From assembly GCF_000003855.2 (NCBI RefSeq), contig NW_003101647.1, positions 325,744 through 389,743 of the forward strand: a stretch of DNA of 64,000 bases. Reading direction: 5' to 3'. A model generated the notes under the pieces. That model had not been told where the DNA came from, did not search any database, and worked only from the letters and a program-made list of their open reading frames with translations. Source of the stretch: Blastomyces gilchristii SLH14081. Its lineage: Eukaryota; Ascomycota; Eurotiomycetes; Onygenales; Ajellomycetaceae. Shown in pieces: positions 21,788-32,880 of the stretch (position 1 is the first letter of the stretch; the number at the start of each line of letters is the position of its first letter). Position numbers and translations under genes: made by a program.

Positions 21788-23807
21788 ATGCACTCGCTAT
21801 TCTTGGCCCTGCTGGGGCTCTCCGGCTCCGCCCTGTCGGCGCAACCCGCCGCTCCCAACCCCATTCCGGCCCCGATGAGGAATCTCACCTTTGGTCAGCT
21901 TAATTTCCTCCATACAACTGATACACATGGCTGGCTTGCTGGTCATCTTCGAGAGTAGGACGAGTAGTACCCCTTGCTACCCAACGAGGATACACGTTGG
22001 CTGATTGTTGACCTTCAAAAAACAGAGCTTCATACGCCGCCGACTGGGGAGACTACATCTCATTCGCCAATCATATACGTGAAAAAGTCGAAGCCGAGGG
22101 ACATGATTTACTGCTCATAGACACCGGCGACAGGATAGAAGGAAACGGTCTCTACGACAGCTCGGAGCCAAAGGGACTCTATACCGCGGACATCTTCAAG
22201 CAACAACGTATCGACGTCATCTGCTCCGGCAACCATGAGCTGTATCAAAAGAACTCATCCGTAGATGAGTACCTAATCACAGTCCCCAATTTTAAAGGCA
22301 ACTATCTCGCCTCTAATATCGATATCACGAATCCCCACTCGGGAGAGCGCGTCCCCCTCGCCCCGCGTTTCAAGAAGTTCACCACAGAAAAGCAGGGCAT
22401 ACGCATCGTAGCGTTTGGCTTCTTATTCGATTTCAAACAAAACTATAATAATACCGTCGTACAACTCGTGGAAGACACCGTCAAGGAACAATGGTTCCAA
22501 GACGCCATTCGCGACAAAGAGGTCGACCTCTTCCTCGTCATTGGACATGTTCCTGCCGAATCGAAGGAATTCTTAGCCATCTACAAAGCGATCCGTGGCA
22601 TGCATTGGGACACCCCGATCCAGTTCTTCGGAGGCCATCACCATATCCGAGACTATATCAAGTACGACGAGAAGGCATATGGAATGGCCAGTGGCCGGTT
22701 CATGGAAACAATCGGCTTCGCTTCCATCAGCGGCTTATCCACAGGAAACAAGAAGTCACCGTCCGCCGCAGCCACCCCATCCTTCACCCGCAAATACATT
22801 GATAATAACCTCTGGTCCTTCTACCACCATACCGGCCTCAACGAAACCACCTTCCTACAGAACATGGCAAGAAAGTTTCAAAATGATCGAAGAGGCTCGC
22901 CACGCCCTAAACCTCGACCACATCTACGGCTGCTCGCCCAACGACCTGTGGATGTCGCGCGTGCCATACCCGCACAACGAAAGTATATATTCCTGGCTAG
23001 AGACGCAGGTTTTGCCGGACAGCTTTCGTCCCAGCACTACGCGCTAACAAGACCGGTATGGCAATTGTAAACACCGGTGGGGTCCGCTTCGATATCTTCA
23101 AGGGCCCCTTCACGCAAGATTCGGCCTACATCCTATCGCCCTTCATATCCGGCTTCCGCTACGCCAAGGACGTGCCGTATAGCAAAGCGAAGCAGGTCCT
23201 GGAGGTCCTAAATCGGCAGATGAAAATCCTCGCAGCCATGCCGCAGTCGACCGTGTCGGCATCCTCGTTCCTCTCCCCGCCCGAGCAGCAGAGGATAGCT
23301 CATGATGTCATCGTTAACGACGACGGGAACGGCCGGCACCACGCAGGAAAAATCCAGCTATCTGCGCCAGGTCAAATCCCACTCTCCTCGCCTAGAAACG
23401 ACGATGACAATGATGACGATGATGACAACAAGAAACCAATCCTCACCGACATCCCGGGCTACACCACCAAAGACGACGCCGGCGACGACGGCGACGACAC
23501 AATCCACTCCCCCATAAACTTCTACCGCATGCCGAACTGCTTCTCAGCTCTTATCCCCCCCTCCGCATCCTCATCCCCGTCCTCATCCCCATCCTGGTCC
23601 ACATCCACAGACGTAAAAGCCCACACGGCAGACCCAGAAACCGTCGACCTCGTCTACGTCGACTTCATTGAGCCATGGATGGATCTGGCGTTTCAGTACG
23701 TGGGCCATGCCATTGATATTCGGAGGGATACAGAGGTTATTTTGGCGGGGGAGACGTTGACGACTATTATTGTTCGGTGGGTGGAGGAGAATTGGAAGTG
23801 TAAGTAA
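21788..23807 (+). CDS. Secreted/vacuolar calcineurin-like phosphatase (5'-nucleotidase-like, YHR202W type), two frame breaks
   Basis: Metallophosphoesterase of the 5'-nucleotidase superfamily. Exon 1 (21788-21954) encodes a signal peptide ([17 protein letters not shown]) and HTTDTHGW. A 71-bp intron (GTAGGA...ACAG) leads to exon 2 from 22026, giving [15 protein letters not shown]. Metal-binding motifs seen: DTDTHGW-type start, [19 protein letters not shown] and GGHHHIRD. The C-terminal nucleotidase-like domain has [34 protein letters not shown] and [19 protein letters not shown]. The conserved frame shifts by +1 near 22855-22875 (TTFLQ to [16 protein letters not shown]) and again near 23030-23048 (LPDSF... 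to NKTGMAIV). Each could be a one-base extra or two-base missing call. It is therefore either a recent pseudogene or consensus error. A low-complexity Asp-rich stretch lies near 23400. Confidence 0.82.
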
Positions 23808-24309
23808 GGAGGGGGAGGCGTAGGGTTGGTAAGTAGGAAGAAATGAAGATATCTTTTAATGTTTTGGGCTCTTTTTTTGGTTGGGGGTTTCGGGGTTGCC
23901 CAGCGTTTTTTAGTTAGTATTCATGGTTATGTTTCGTTTTGGGAAAGATAGAGATATATATATACATGTTCATGTTGGATTTATGGCATCTTGGGTACGA
24001 TTGATATAGTTCGGCCGTTTTGGGATTCTTTAGCCCCATAATATAGTTTGGTTTACAGATACAGAACTTTATGATTGCAAAGAGCGGGTTCTATTAGAGA
24101 GAGAATGGATAGGCGTGTGTCCATGGCTGCACTTTCTTTCCACACTGGTTTCTGTTCCTCTATTTGGCCTTCATTCCGGACTATAGAAGATAGCTAGCTA
24201 GTAACAGACTCGTGCATTTTGTTCATGTATTTATTATATACAATCCACATAAAATTTTACAAAAGTATAGAAACAAACACCAAGGTGTAAAGAACAGCCT
24301 TCCTCCCAC
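23808..24309. other. Intergenic region between convergent genes
   Basis: About 500 bp, AT-rich 3' flanks. Nothing else is seen. Confidence 0.5.
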
Positions 24310-25615
24310 TTAATCCCCCTCATACACAAACACGCCCTTCCCGCTCCTCCTCCCACTCAACGTCCCCTGTACCTCCGCCGCCAACTCCGCCGCCTCCGTC
24401 TCCCACCCCCACTTCACCTCCTGGACAGGAATATCCTTAAACCTCCCCGCCCTCGTCAGCCTCAGAATATCATTAACCGTCTCCGTCTTCAGCGCCGGAT
24501 TCTTATCGCTCCACTTGGACACCCAAAACCCATTGAGGGCCAGGTTCTTGAAAATCAACAGACCCGACGGCAGCGTCAGCGGCTGCTTCGCCATGGCCCC
24601 GTACGTAACCATGCACGACTCAGGCGCCAGCACCTTCAGCATCGCCGTCGCGCTGGGCCCGCCCACGCAATTCAGCGCGAGCCGGATCGGCTCCTTACCC
24701 TGCCGTGTGGCCTCGTGCACGATCTCGCGGAACGTCTTGGACGAGAGGAGCTGGGCCTCTGTGACGACGGCCGTGGCGCCGAGGGCGAGCAGGTCGTTTT
24801 TCAGCGCCTCCGTCTCGGCGGGGGTGTCGCGCTCGCGGATGACGTTGAGGGTCTTGATGCCCCATTCGCGCGCGAGCTGGATGACGGCGCGCCCGACGCC
24901 GGAGTTGGCGCCGTTCTGGATCGCCCATTCCTCGCCGGGCCTGCTGATCCAGTCCCACGCGCAGAAGTCGCGCAGCATCCGGTAGGCGGTGACGGGGTTG
25001 ACGCCGACAGTGCCGACTTGGATCGGGGTCAGGTTGGAGCGGTCTTCGATCTTGATGAGGGATGCCTCGTCGAATTGGGCGTGCGTGCGCCAGGTGCCCA
25101 TGCCTGTTCGCTTCATGATTACCCAGTCGCCCTTTGTAAGGGATTTGACGCCGGACCCTGTCGAGATGACTTCGAAGGCGGCTTCGTTGCCGCCGACGGC
25201 GGACGGGGTGCTGGTGCCGAGTGTGGTGGTGAAGGTGGGTTTTGAAGGGTAGACGCCTTGGATTTGGTTGATGTCGGCTGGGTTGAGGGGTGCGGCGAGG
25301 AGGCGGACATTGACCTGGGAGTGGTGTGGGGGGGAAATGGAGTGGGCGTGTAGGCTGTTGGGTTGGGGGAAGCCGTTAGCAGCTGGGTTCGGGCATAAGA
25401 CATTCTGGAAAGGGAGATAGATAGATAGCCAACCTTAGGACATCCTTGGGTTCGCCATAGTTGCCGTAGACCAGGGCTTTGGCCTGGGTGTAGCCGTAGG
25501 CGGAGATATACCGTCGGCGGTCGAGCGGGAGTCTGAACGAGGTATTGGAGGCGGAAACAGCGCGGAGAGGCCTCAGTTGGCTTGCCGTGCGCAGAGTGAC
25601 TCTAGCAGAAAACAT
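24310..25615 (-). CDS. ETR1: Mitochondrial trans-2-enoyl-[ACP]/CoA reductase
   Basis: MECR/Etr1 family NADPH-dependent reductase of mitochondrial fatty-acid synthesis (FASII), needed for lipoate supply and respiration. Two exons, 25615-25434 and 25354-24310, total 1227 nt and 408 residues. The junction (CTA AG then C CTA CAC) restores DVLSLHAHSISPPHHSQVNV. The N-terminus is Arg/Ser-rich without acidic residues, a likely mitochondrial presequence. Family segments: ALVYGNYGEPKDVL, LLAAPLNPADINQIQGVYPS, GGNEAAFEVISTGSGV, GDWVIMKRTGMGTWRTHA and the nucleotide-binding QNGANSGVGRAVIQLA, then ALNCVGGPSATAMLK. The donor GTTGGC is weaker than the others in this window. The gene is intact. The product supports the same mitochondrial metabolism as PDB1 nearby through lipoylation of pyruvate dehydrogenase E2, but no operon-like link is implied. 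Confidence 0.93.
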
Positions 25616-26300
25616 GGTTACAGCTTTCTGGTAAGTTCAAAGCATTGAGCTGCACACAGGACGGGTTGTGTTGATGGTGTGAGGTGGGTGTTGGTGTTGG
25701 AGCAGAAATAGTGAGGAAGTTCAACAATTCAAAGCTGGGCAAGAATGACGTCGGAAATTTATATATTTCTCTAGAAGCTCAAACACGCAATCTACATCTA
25801 CAAGCTTTGAAATTAAGAATCTCATCCACAGCATCTGCTCATCATACAGTAGCTCAGGGCATTTTTCAATATCAACGCCCGCAGTCAACATAGTTAAATC
25901 TCCGATAGAAAAAATATCGAGTTTTCAACCTCTCTGCATCGTAGAGTATGTTTGCATGCCAGATCCCACTGTGGATTGTGTAGTTGGCCAGGTAAGAGAT
26001 ATGGAAGAAGATGAGGGGGAAAAATACAAGGAAATAAAAGAAAATGGGAAGCACACAATCGCCAGTTCACAAGAAACTTGTACACGTATGATAAGTTTTG
26101 AAAACTTGTTAACCAGCGTAGGAGATGATATTGGGTATTGTATCTCAGACTGCTGCGTGTGGTGGTATATACATCGTTCTTAACGTAAATCTGAAGAGCA
26201 AAGAGAAAAAAGAAAGGCAAAACGTTGTCTCTCATAATACATGTCTGCTCACTCCTCCCATATTATATAGTTATATATATATATATATATACTCCATCCA
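25616..26300. other. Intergenic region
   Basis: About 685 bp between ETR1 and the end of the NACHT gene, both on the minus strand. A TA microsatellite lies at about 26272-26290. No gene is recognised. Confidence 0.5.
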
Positions 26301-28809
26301 TCATCGAATAACTCTCGGCTTCCACATAACCTTATACTTCGGTGCATTCCCCCCATTAACACTCGCGCGCAAACCACTCGTACCACCCTTACCGCTACTA
26401 CTACCATTACCACGATCCTCCAAAACAATTCCGCTCTCCTCCAAAAACACCCTCGCAACCCCCCCATTCCCCGCCCCCATCGCAGACTCCGCCATATCCA
26501 CCGGCGTCTCCCCGTTCCTATCCTGCACATCCAACCTGGCACCAGCCCGCAGCAGCAGCCGTATCACGTCGACCTGTGTGCGCCAGCAGGCGGCATGCAG
26601 CGGCGTCCCGCCCACACGGCCCCCCGGCGCATTGACGTCGCTGCCACGCGCGAGCAGGTGTTCGACTACGGGCGTCAGTGCGAAGGAGGTAGCGTAGTAG
26701 AGCGGCGTGCCGGTGCGTGGATACAGATTGTATGTCCGCCCCATGCGGTGCGGGCGGATGAAGAGGGCCTGCACCCAGGAGAGGAAGTTGGGGGTTGCGG
26801 GGTCTGCGAAGAGGGTTGTGGCTAGGGTGTGGAGGGCCGGGTTTTGTGATGCGTTGAGGTAGGGGCGGGTGTGGTCTGCCCAGTTATGTGAGATGTATTG
26901 GAGGAGAGGCCAGTTTGTGAGGCGGGAGGTCATTTCCTCGGGGGTTGCGCAGGGTCCGGTGCTAAAGGGGGAGAGCATTAGGTAGGTGAGGCAGAGCGTG
27001 GCGAGTTCGGGGAGGCATTGTGATTCTGGGAGGTGGAAGGTTGGTAGGTTGGTGGCGGCGCGGGGTGAGAGGAGATAGTCCCGTACGGAGTTATGGGCGA
27101 GGATGACATGCGGCCCGTCGATAGAGACAAGGGAGCCGCAGGCTTCCAGGATGTCTTCCGGGTCACGGAGTCTGTCTTCTGGGTCTAGAGTGGTGATATT
27201 GGGTCGAAGGACGGCGCCTTCTGCCAGTTCTGTGAGGGTGAGGGGACGGCTGGAGTAGGCGAGCCAGAGGAGAGCTTGTCGTGCGAGGGGGATGTCGGGT
27301 TCGGAGATGCGGCTGAGGATTCGCTCATAGGTCTCGTCGAGATCGCGGGGAAGACCGCGGAGGGCGAATTTGATGGAGCTATTGGTTCTGAGGCGGCTGA
27401 GTTCGTCGAGTTGACATTTCACCCAACGAAACCTGGAGCGCAGGATTCTCGTTAGAAAAAGAAAAAGCAGGGGAGTCATGTCTAGTTTGCAAGTTTGAAA
27501 TTTTGCTATAGAGTATATATAGTTTTATTCTTGAATTGACATACATTCCGCTAGCGCCCTTGGTCAGTGTTTCCACTATGTGTTCCTGAACCGGCTGACT
27601 GAGTTTCTGTAGCTGTGGCCTAAGCTGCATGTTGGCACGGATATATTGATGGATATCTTCATCGGCATCCTTGCTCTGCGTAGAAATGCTCGACTGGTCC
27701 TTCAAGAGTCGGACAATGTCAACCTCCCTACGGCTGGAGACTAAAACTTTCACCGCTGTGGAGGCCTTGGAGGATAGGTCTCTGAGGATTTTGACTAGCG
27801 TTTCCCTCTCGTAGCATTCATCCAGGGCATCCACAGTAATTGTGACATTGGACACTAGAGGCAGGACTTCGCTCAGCAGGAGCTGCAATTCCTGGATACT
27901 TGGCGGTGCGGCCTTGCCATCCTTCCCAATGTGTCGTTCATATGAGTCCTCTACATGCGAGGGCATGGAAGTTAGAACCTGGCAGATTTGGAGGATGATG
28001 GCCCCGATAACGGATTCCGGGCGACAGCTCTCATGGTTCCGAAAGTCACAGTAATAGTAAGCAACGACTCTTTTCCTAGAGGCATTTGGTAGAAGACACT
28101 GGTTCAAGATCGTGCTCATCAATACTGTTTTGCCAGATCCTGGAATTCCATGAATCCATAAAAGACGCTGGTCTCCGGAAAGCCAGCACTGCAGCTGCTT
28201 ACTGTTCAAAACCCAAGCTCCAGTCCCCGATGAGTGCTCTGCATAAGCGCGCTCATGCGTGGCCTCGTAGTCAATGCCGCAGAGCCACTGATTGACTTGT
28301 CTCCAGCGCAGCATAATTTCACGTTCCTTGCGTTCCTCTCTATCATCCTGCAGTGCCTGCTGGAGTTCATACAAGACAATCTGTGTTTGCTGGGACTCCA
28401 AGGTGGCTTCGAGCGCGAGCAGCAAGTTCAGCGAGCTCTTATGTCGGCCTAAGGTATCCAGAATCCTCGTAGTTTCCGCTTGTTTCAGCGGCCAGAGGAG
28501 TCTCTTCACGACCGCCATCTTCTTCCCCTTTGGGCCGGGATGTATGGATTGTAGAGTATCCTTCAGTTCCCCGAGGGTGACCTGGCATTCTCTCAGGCAA
28601 GTGGACAGCGCCTCCCGTTGGCTGGCTGCAAATCTATCCGCGTTGACCAGGCCCTGGATTGCCACGAAGATGCCGCTCAACGAGGTGGTTTCCTCAACCA
28701 GCTTGCGCAGGACTTCGGGAGCATCAGCAACAGCACAGCCGTAGATGTAACACGCGCCGATAAGATCCCCTGAGAGCACAATCAACTGTGCGATGCTTGC
28801 GGGATCCAT
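26301..28809 (-). CDS. NACHT-ankyrin STAND protein (NLR-like)
   Basis: Two exons: 28809-27545 and 27432-26301, joined by GTATGT...CCAG in phase so that KGASGM continues into FRWVKCQLDEL. The total of 2397 nt gives 798 residues. The N-terminal domain of about 170 residues is helical (MDPASIAQLIVLSGDLIGAC), resembling Helo/SesA-type signalling domains, though the exact family is unsure. The NACHT core has a P-loop GIPGSGKT at residues 221-228 and Walker B VDALDEC at 326-332. A LKDQSSISTQ...DIHQYI segment follows, then a winged-helix-like region. Ankyrin repeats lie near residues 663-750 (GTPLYYATS, GGTPLHAACWRTQVDVIRLL, NGETPVDMAES). Fungal proteins of this layout act in heterokaryon incompatibility or non-self responses. 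The gene is intact and sits at the border of the AT-rich repeat block. Confidence 0.88.
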
Positions 28810-29973
28810 TTTGCAGTAAGTAATAAATACTACCCCGCCTGAAACATTAAATCAAAGGCAACATGAAAGGGAATTTAACTGAACTAAGACACCAAGTAGG
28901 CGGCATCCTGAAGACTGTGAACAACATGGACAATAATAATATAGCAATCTTGATGCTACATACGGCAGTCTATAGTGACAAATGTGTCAAATGGCTTTTT
29001 TCAATGTTTTTTTCAGTGTAAAGGCTTAATTCCACATCATACTGATTTTATAATCACAGACCAATTATGAACTGCTATTTTTTCCATGAATCCCTGCAAG
29101 GCTGCAACTCTTCAACTTCAACCACCTACTATGCCACTCAACAAAGCAATTATAGAGCAAGCAATAACTCAATTGAATCAACAATTGATTTCTAAATATG
29201 CTGAGATTGCAAAGAAATTCAGAATCAATCATATTATCTTGATATAGTAATTCAAAAATCAACAGATCTTCAGAACAGAGTCAACATTAAAATTTTAACT
29301 TACTATTAAAATCTCATAAATACTGAAGAATAAAATCTTCTATTTTATATTGATCAGTTATTCAATCACAGTTTCCCTGTAATATCTCAAATACTGCACA
29401 ATTTTGTATTTAAAATCATTAAAATGCAAGTAGAAATTAACTGAGTGTATCACTTTTCTAAGTAATATAAAGTAAAGATTAAGAATATCTGTCATGTCTC
29501 TGATCATGTCAAGACTCTAAGACAGCTTTACACAACTTATTACTTTCTTTCAGATAATAATCTCATTTATTTTACAGATATCTGAATCAGTTTTCAATCA
29601 CTTTATAATATTACTCAGATATAATATAGAAAAATCTGATTAATAAATATAAAAACTCTGCTTTTATACAGAGTCAGCAAATTTCTTCTTATATATCAGT
29701 GAAATGCTGCTGCAGCACTACATCAGCTATAAAATGAAAAAAGAGTGACTGCTTATTATCTATATAAAATTGCTAGATACTCACTTCTTATCAAAAAAAT
29801 CAGCAATTTATTTTTTATTTTTTCAATATATAAAAGTTACTGCTATTTTCATTAATTTTCTTAGTATATTAAGTATTTATAATATTTTTGCAATAACTCT
29901 GTAATTTATAAGCTATTTTTCTATATAATACTGCTATTTAACTACTGCTTCTGAGTTTTATACAATATTCTCA
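28810..29973. other. Transition into AT-rich block
   Basis: After about 28.9 kb base composition drops to very AT-rich with frequent TA/TG and few CG. No coding potential is seen. Pattern fits old RIP-mutated repeat sequence, but no element could be named. Confidence 0.55.
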
Positions 29974-30415
29974 GACCACTCCACCACGAACTCGCTCAAT
30001 TTTTCGAATAAGAACCCGCCGATAGATCCATTGAAAAGCCCTCAATCATATAAGCATTTTGACCCCATCGCTGACTGCATACCCCGTGTGGTGATGGAGT
30101 TATTCAGCCAAATGTGAACCAGATATTGTTTGAAACTTCTGTGTGGGATTATCCCTTGTTCATCCCTATCACACTCACAATCCCGGGTCAAGTTGTCATA
30201 CAAATTGTAAGGTGAAGAGACCTAGTCATATACATCAATCTTCTTGATTTTGAAAGATTTCTGATCTGTAATTGTGAAGATATCTGAAGAGTAATCTCTG
30301 TGAAAACTCTGTCTATCTTTGATGTTTCAAAACATCAATGCCAAGCCTCACACATATACCGCTCTTCTCAATCTGGCCCATCTCCGGCAGAAAGATACAA
30401 AAAGATACCTCAGCA
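29974..30415 (+). mobile_element. 5'-end fragment of the local LINE (plus orientation)
   Basis: This stretch is the reverse complement of the right-hand (5') end of LINE A (about 49786-50381), for example CCACCACGAACTCGCTC and GAACCCGCCGATAG. It is partly unmutated. It stops within the upstream 5' UTR monomer and abuts the terminal repeat of a TIR element at 30416. Confidence 0.8.
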
Positions 30416-30471
30416 ATTAGACTGGCCGGCGGGATCATGAATTTCACATTTAATCTCAATTAATCTGGTCT
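30416..30471 (-). mobile_element. Terminal fragment of TIR element
   Basis: Begins TTAGACTGGCCGGCGGGATC and matches the right end (reversed) of the TIR element at 52241-52747. Only about 56 bp remain. Confidence 0.65.
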
Positions 30472-30650
30472 CTCTGTGATTCAAAGGTTGCTTGAGCCAG
30501 CGTACGATTACAGGCGTACGCCGGCTTCTTATATACTGTACACTAAATTAATTGGTGGCCGCTATGGCCCCTTTACTTTGTAAGCAAGTTCGGAAGCGGC
30601 TGTGTTATTATCCGACAGTCGTACATTCTTCTGAACCACATCCTTCCCCA
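30472..30650. repeat. Dispersed repeat R1, weakly mutated copy
   Basis: Repeats at 39205-39366, where the same positions carry many C to T and G to A changes (for example GCTTGAGCCAGCGTACG becomes GCTTAAGTCAGTGTAAG). Element type unknown. A TATATAAG motif is present on the minus strand. Confidence 0.7.
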
Positions 30651-30689
30651 CCAGATTCAGTCACGCTCATGTGACCATGACATTCACCC

Positions 30690-30835
30690 TAGCTTCATGC
30701 GGATTAGCGCACCACTAGCATTTGTGATTGTGTGACCTATTCTCTGCGGGTTTCAAACCTGCACACCTTGGTTTCCCATGTCAAGACACTACTGAGTGAC
30801 TGCATTAACTATTCAGTCACCGGGGCATTGTATCA
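30690..30835 (-). mobile_element. tRNA-derived SINE-like sequence
   Basis: On the minus strand it reads GCCCCGGTGACTGAATAGTT, a D-arm-like hairpin (GACTG...CAGTC), then GGTTTGAAACC, one mismatch from the polymerase III B box consensus. No canonical anticodon arm is seen, so it is tRNA-related rather than a tRNA gene. A mutated copy lies at 31738-31850. Confidence 0.6.
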
Positions 30836-31049
30836 GTGAAGCTCTTTATAGTAAATACTTAATCTGTGATAAATATTAATTATTACTTAACTTCTACTTT
30901 AGCCTGTTACTATGTACATAAGACTTTGATTTTATTTAAAATTCTTGTATATATATAGAGCTTCACTTCTAATTCAGTAATCTCAGCTTCTTTTCTTACT
31001 ATTTTAAGTAAATTCTCTAGAAGATTCTGTATATCTTTCAGTTTAAATT

Positions 31050-31555
31050 AGACTGATTATATGATTATGTCTGAAATCAGAATCAGAATATTTAATAATC
31101 TTATTATTAATTTAACTGATTTCATTACACAGTTTTAACATTAGATAGTAGTTTCATACTATCTCAGTGAAACTTACTGTCTACTCTTATTACATTTTTT
31201 AAATGAGATTATGATTTTCACTTCTCAATTTAAATTATTTTTATTACTTTAAATGACTTTAAATCTTATTTAAATATTATCAAAAAGTGTTACTTTTTAA
31301 AAAATTAAAAATAGTCTAAAAAAAACCTTAAAATGTTCAAAAATAGTAACTTTATACTAAGAATGAGACTAAATGAGATTAAATGAGATCACTTTCTTAT
31401 TTTTTCTAAGTTATAGTCTCATTTTGAGATCTGATATATAGTCACTTTATATGTTTTTTTAATGATTAGTCTCAGTGAAATTCACATCAAGAAATGTATG
31501 AGATTAGATTAAATGAGACTAAATATGAAATTTATAATCTCAGCAGCCAGTCTAG
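31050..31555 (+). mobile_element. RIP-mutated TIR element (about 0.5 kb)
   Basis: Aligns along its length with 52241-52747: shared blocks include ATTAGATAGTAG, TTTTTAAAAAATTAAAAATA and CATCAAGAAATGTATGAGA. It starts TTAGACTGA and ends CAGCCAGTCTAG. No coding capacity, so non-autonomous. Confidence 0.75.
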
Positions 31556-31737
31556 TTCAGATAGTAGAGAAGAGTATTATTTATATTAATTAAAGAAGAT
31601 ATTTATTTCAGAAGATTTTTATTAATTATATAGTATTTATTATTCTATAACTTCTGTTTTTATTATATAACTCTGATAATAATTACTTTCTCTTTTATTC
31701 TTCTAAGTAAAGAGAGAACTTCTTTGAACTAGATTTA

Positions 31738-31850
31738 CTACTTTGTCTCAGTGACTGAATGATTAATGCAGTCATCTGATAGTATCTTAGCATGGAAAAT
31801 CAAGACATATGAGTTTGAAACCTGCAGAGAATACATTAAATTCAGAACTC
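31738..31850 (+). mobile_element. tRNA-derived SINE-like sequence, mutated copy
   Basis: GTGACTGAATGATTAATGCA and GAGTTTGAAACCTGCAGAGA match the minus-strand sequence at 30690-30835, with C to T and G to A differences. Confidence 0.55.
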
Positions 31851-31999
31851 AAGCATCTTAGATTTTTAATAAATACAGAGATGTATAAATCACTTTAATA
31901 AATTGCTCTATGTTTCTGAGATGAGAAGTTATTATTGCATGTATTTAATTGTCACTTCTTTGTATTTTCTATGTTCTTGTTATCTTGATGTGATCTCAA

Positions 32000-32060
32000 C
32001 TAGACTGACTGTGTGACCGTGTCTGAGATCAGAATCAAACTTTATAGTTATTATATTATC
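32000..32060 (+). mobile_element. Left-end fragment of TIR element
   Basis: TAGACTGACTGTGTGACCGT followed by GTCTGAGATCAGAATCA matches the left end of the 52241-52747 element. Similarity fades further right. Confidence 0.5.
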
Positions 32061-32880
32061 TAAAAGTATTACTTCTGATCATGATTTATATTCATTACAT
32101 TGATCTCAAATCACATTATTTCAAATATTAAAGGTCTCAGATTCACTTTTCAAATAAAAATCTAGTTCTGAATAAAGAATATATTTAAATTCTTAGTCAC
32201 ATTTTCATTCTGATCTCATTATTAAGAATGATATTAAATAAGACTATGAAATCACTTCTCACTTATATAATATCATAACATAGTACTCATTTGTTGAAAA
32301 TTCAATAAAGAGTGTTATTAAATATTATTACTTTTCTAAACACAGATTATAATTTATATAATTTTAATTATAAAAAAAATAAAAAATACAAAATAAAATA
32401 AAAAATAAAACAAAAACAAGAAAAAATCAGAATGAAAAAAAAAGAGAAAGAAAAAAAAAGAAAAGAAAAATAAAAAAATAAAAAATAAAAATAAAAAAAA
32501 TTAAGATTGCAGAGCTACAGTACTCTTAAAATACTCACTTCTCAGAGTCTTTACAATATTCATCACTAACTGTGTATCTCTCACAGTGAGAGTAACACAG
32601 CTGTAATGAGTTATTATCTTAATATTATCTAATAAATAATCAGTATATATCTGTATAAATGTGAATATTTAGAAAATATATACTTAAAAAGTGTGGTTAG
32701 AGTAAACTCTGCTGTCACTTGAATGATATTAAGAGTAGAATACTGAAATTGATGATTTCTCTTATTAATTTCACAGATAAGATATATGAAGATAGTCTTG
32801 AGAAATATAAGATTCTCTGACTTTTAATAAAAACAGATCTCATAGAGAGACTCTATTTTCATAATATCAGAGACTGAGTG

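Noticed and set aside
24695..25245. Long open frames in other phases across ETR1
   Set aside because: They are shadows of a GC-rich coding exon whose true frame gives a complete, conserved reductase.
30690..30835. Functional tRNA gene on the minus strand
   Set aside because: It has D-arm and B-box similarity but no canonical anticodon stem-loop, and a mutated copy lies nearby, so it is treated as a repeat.
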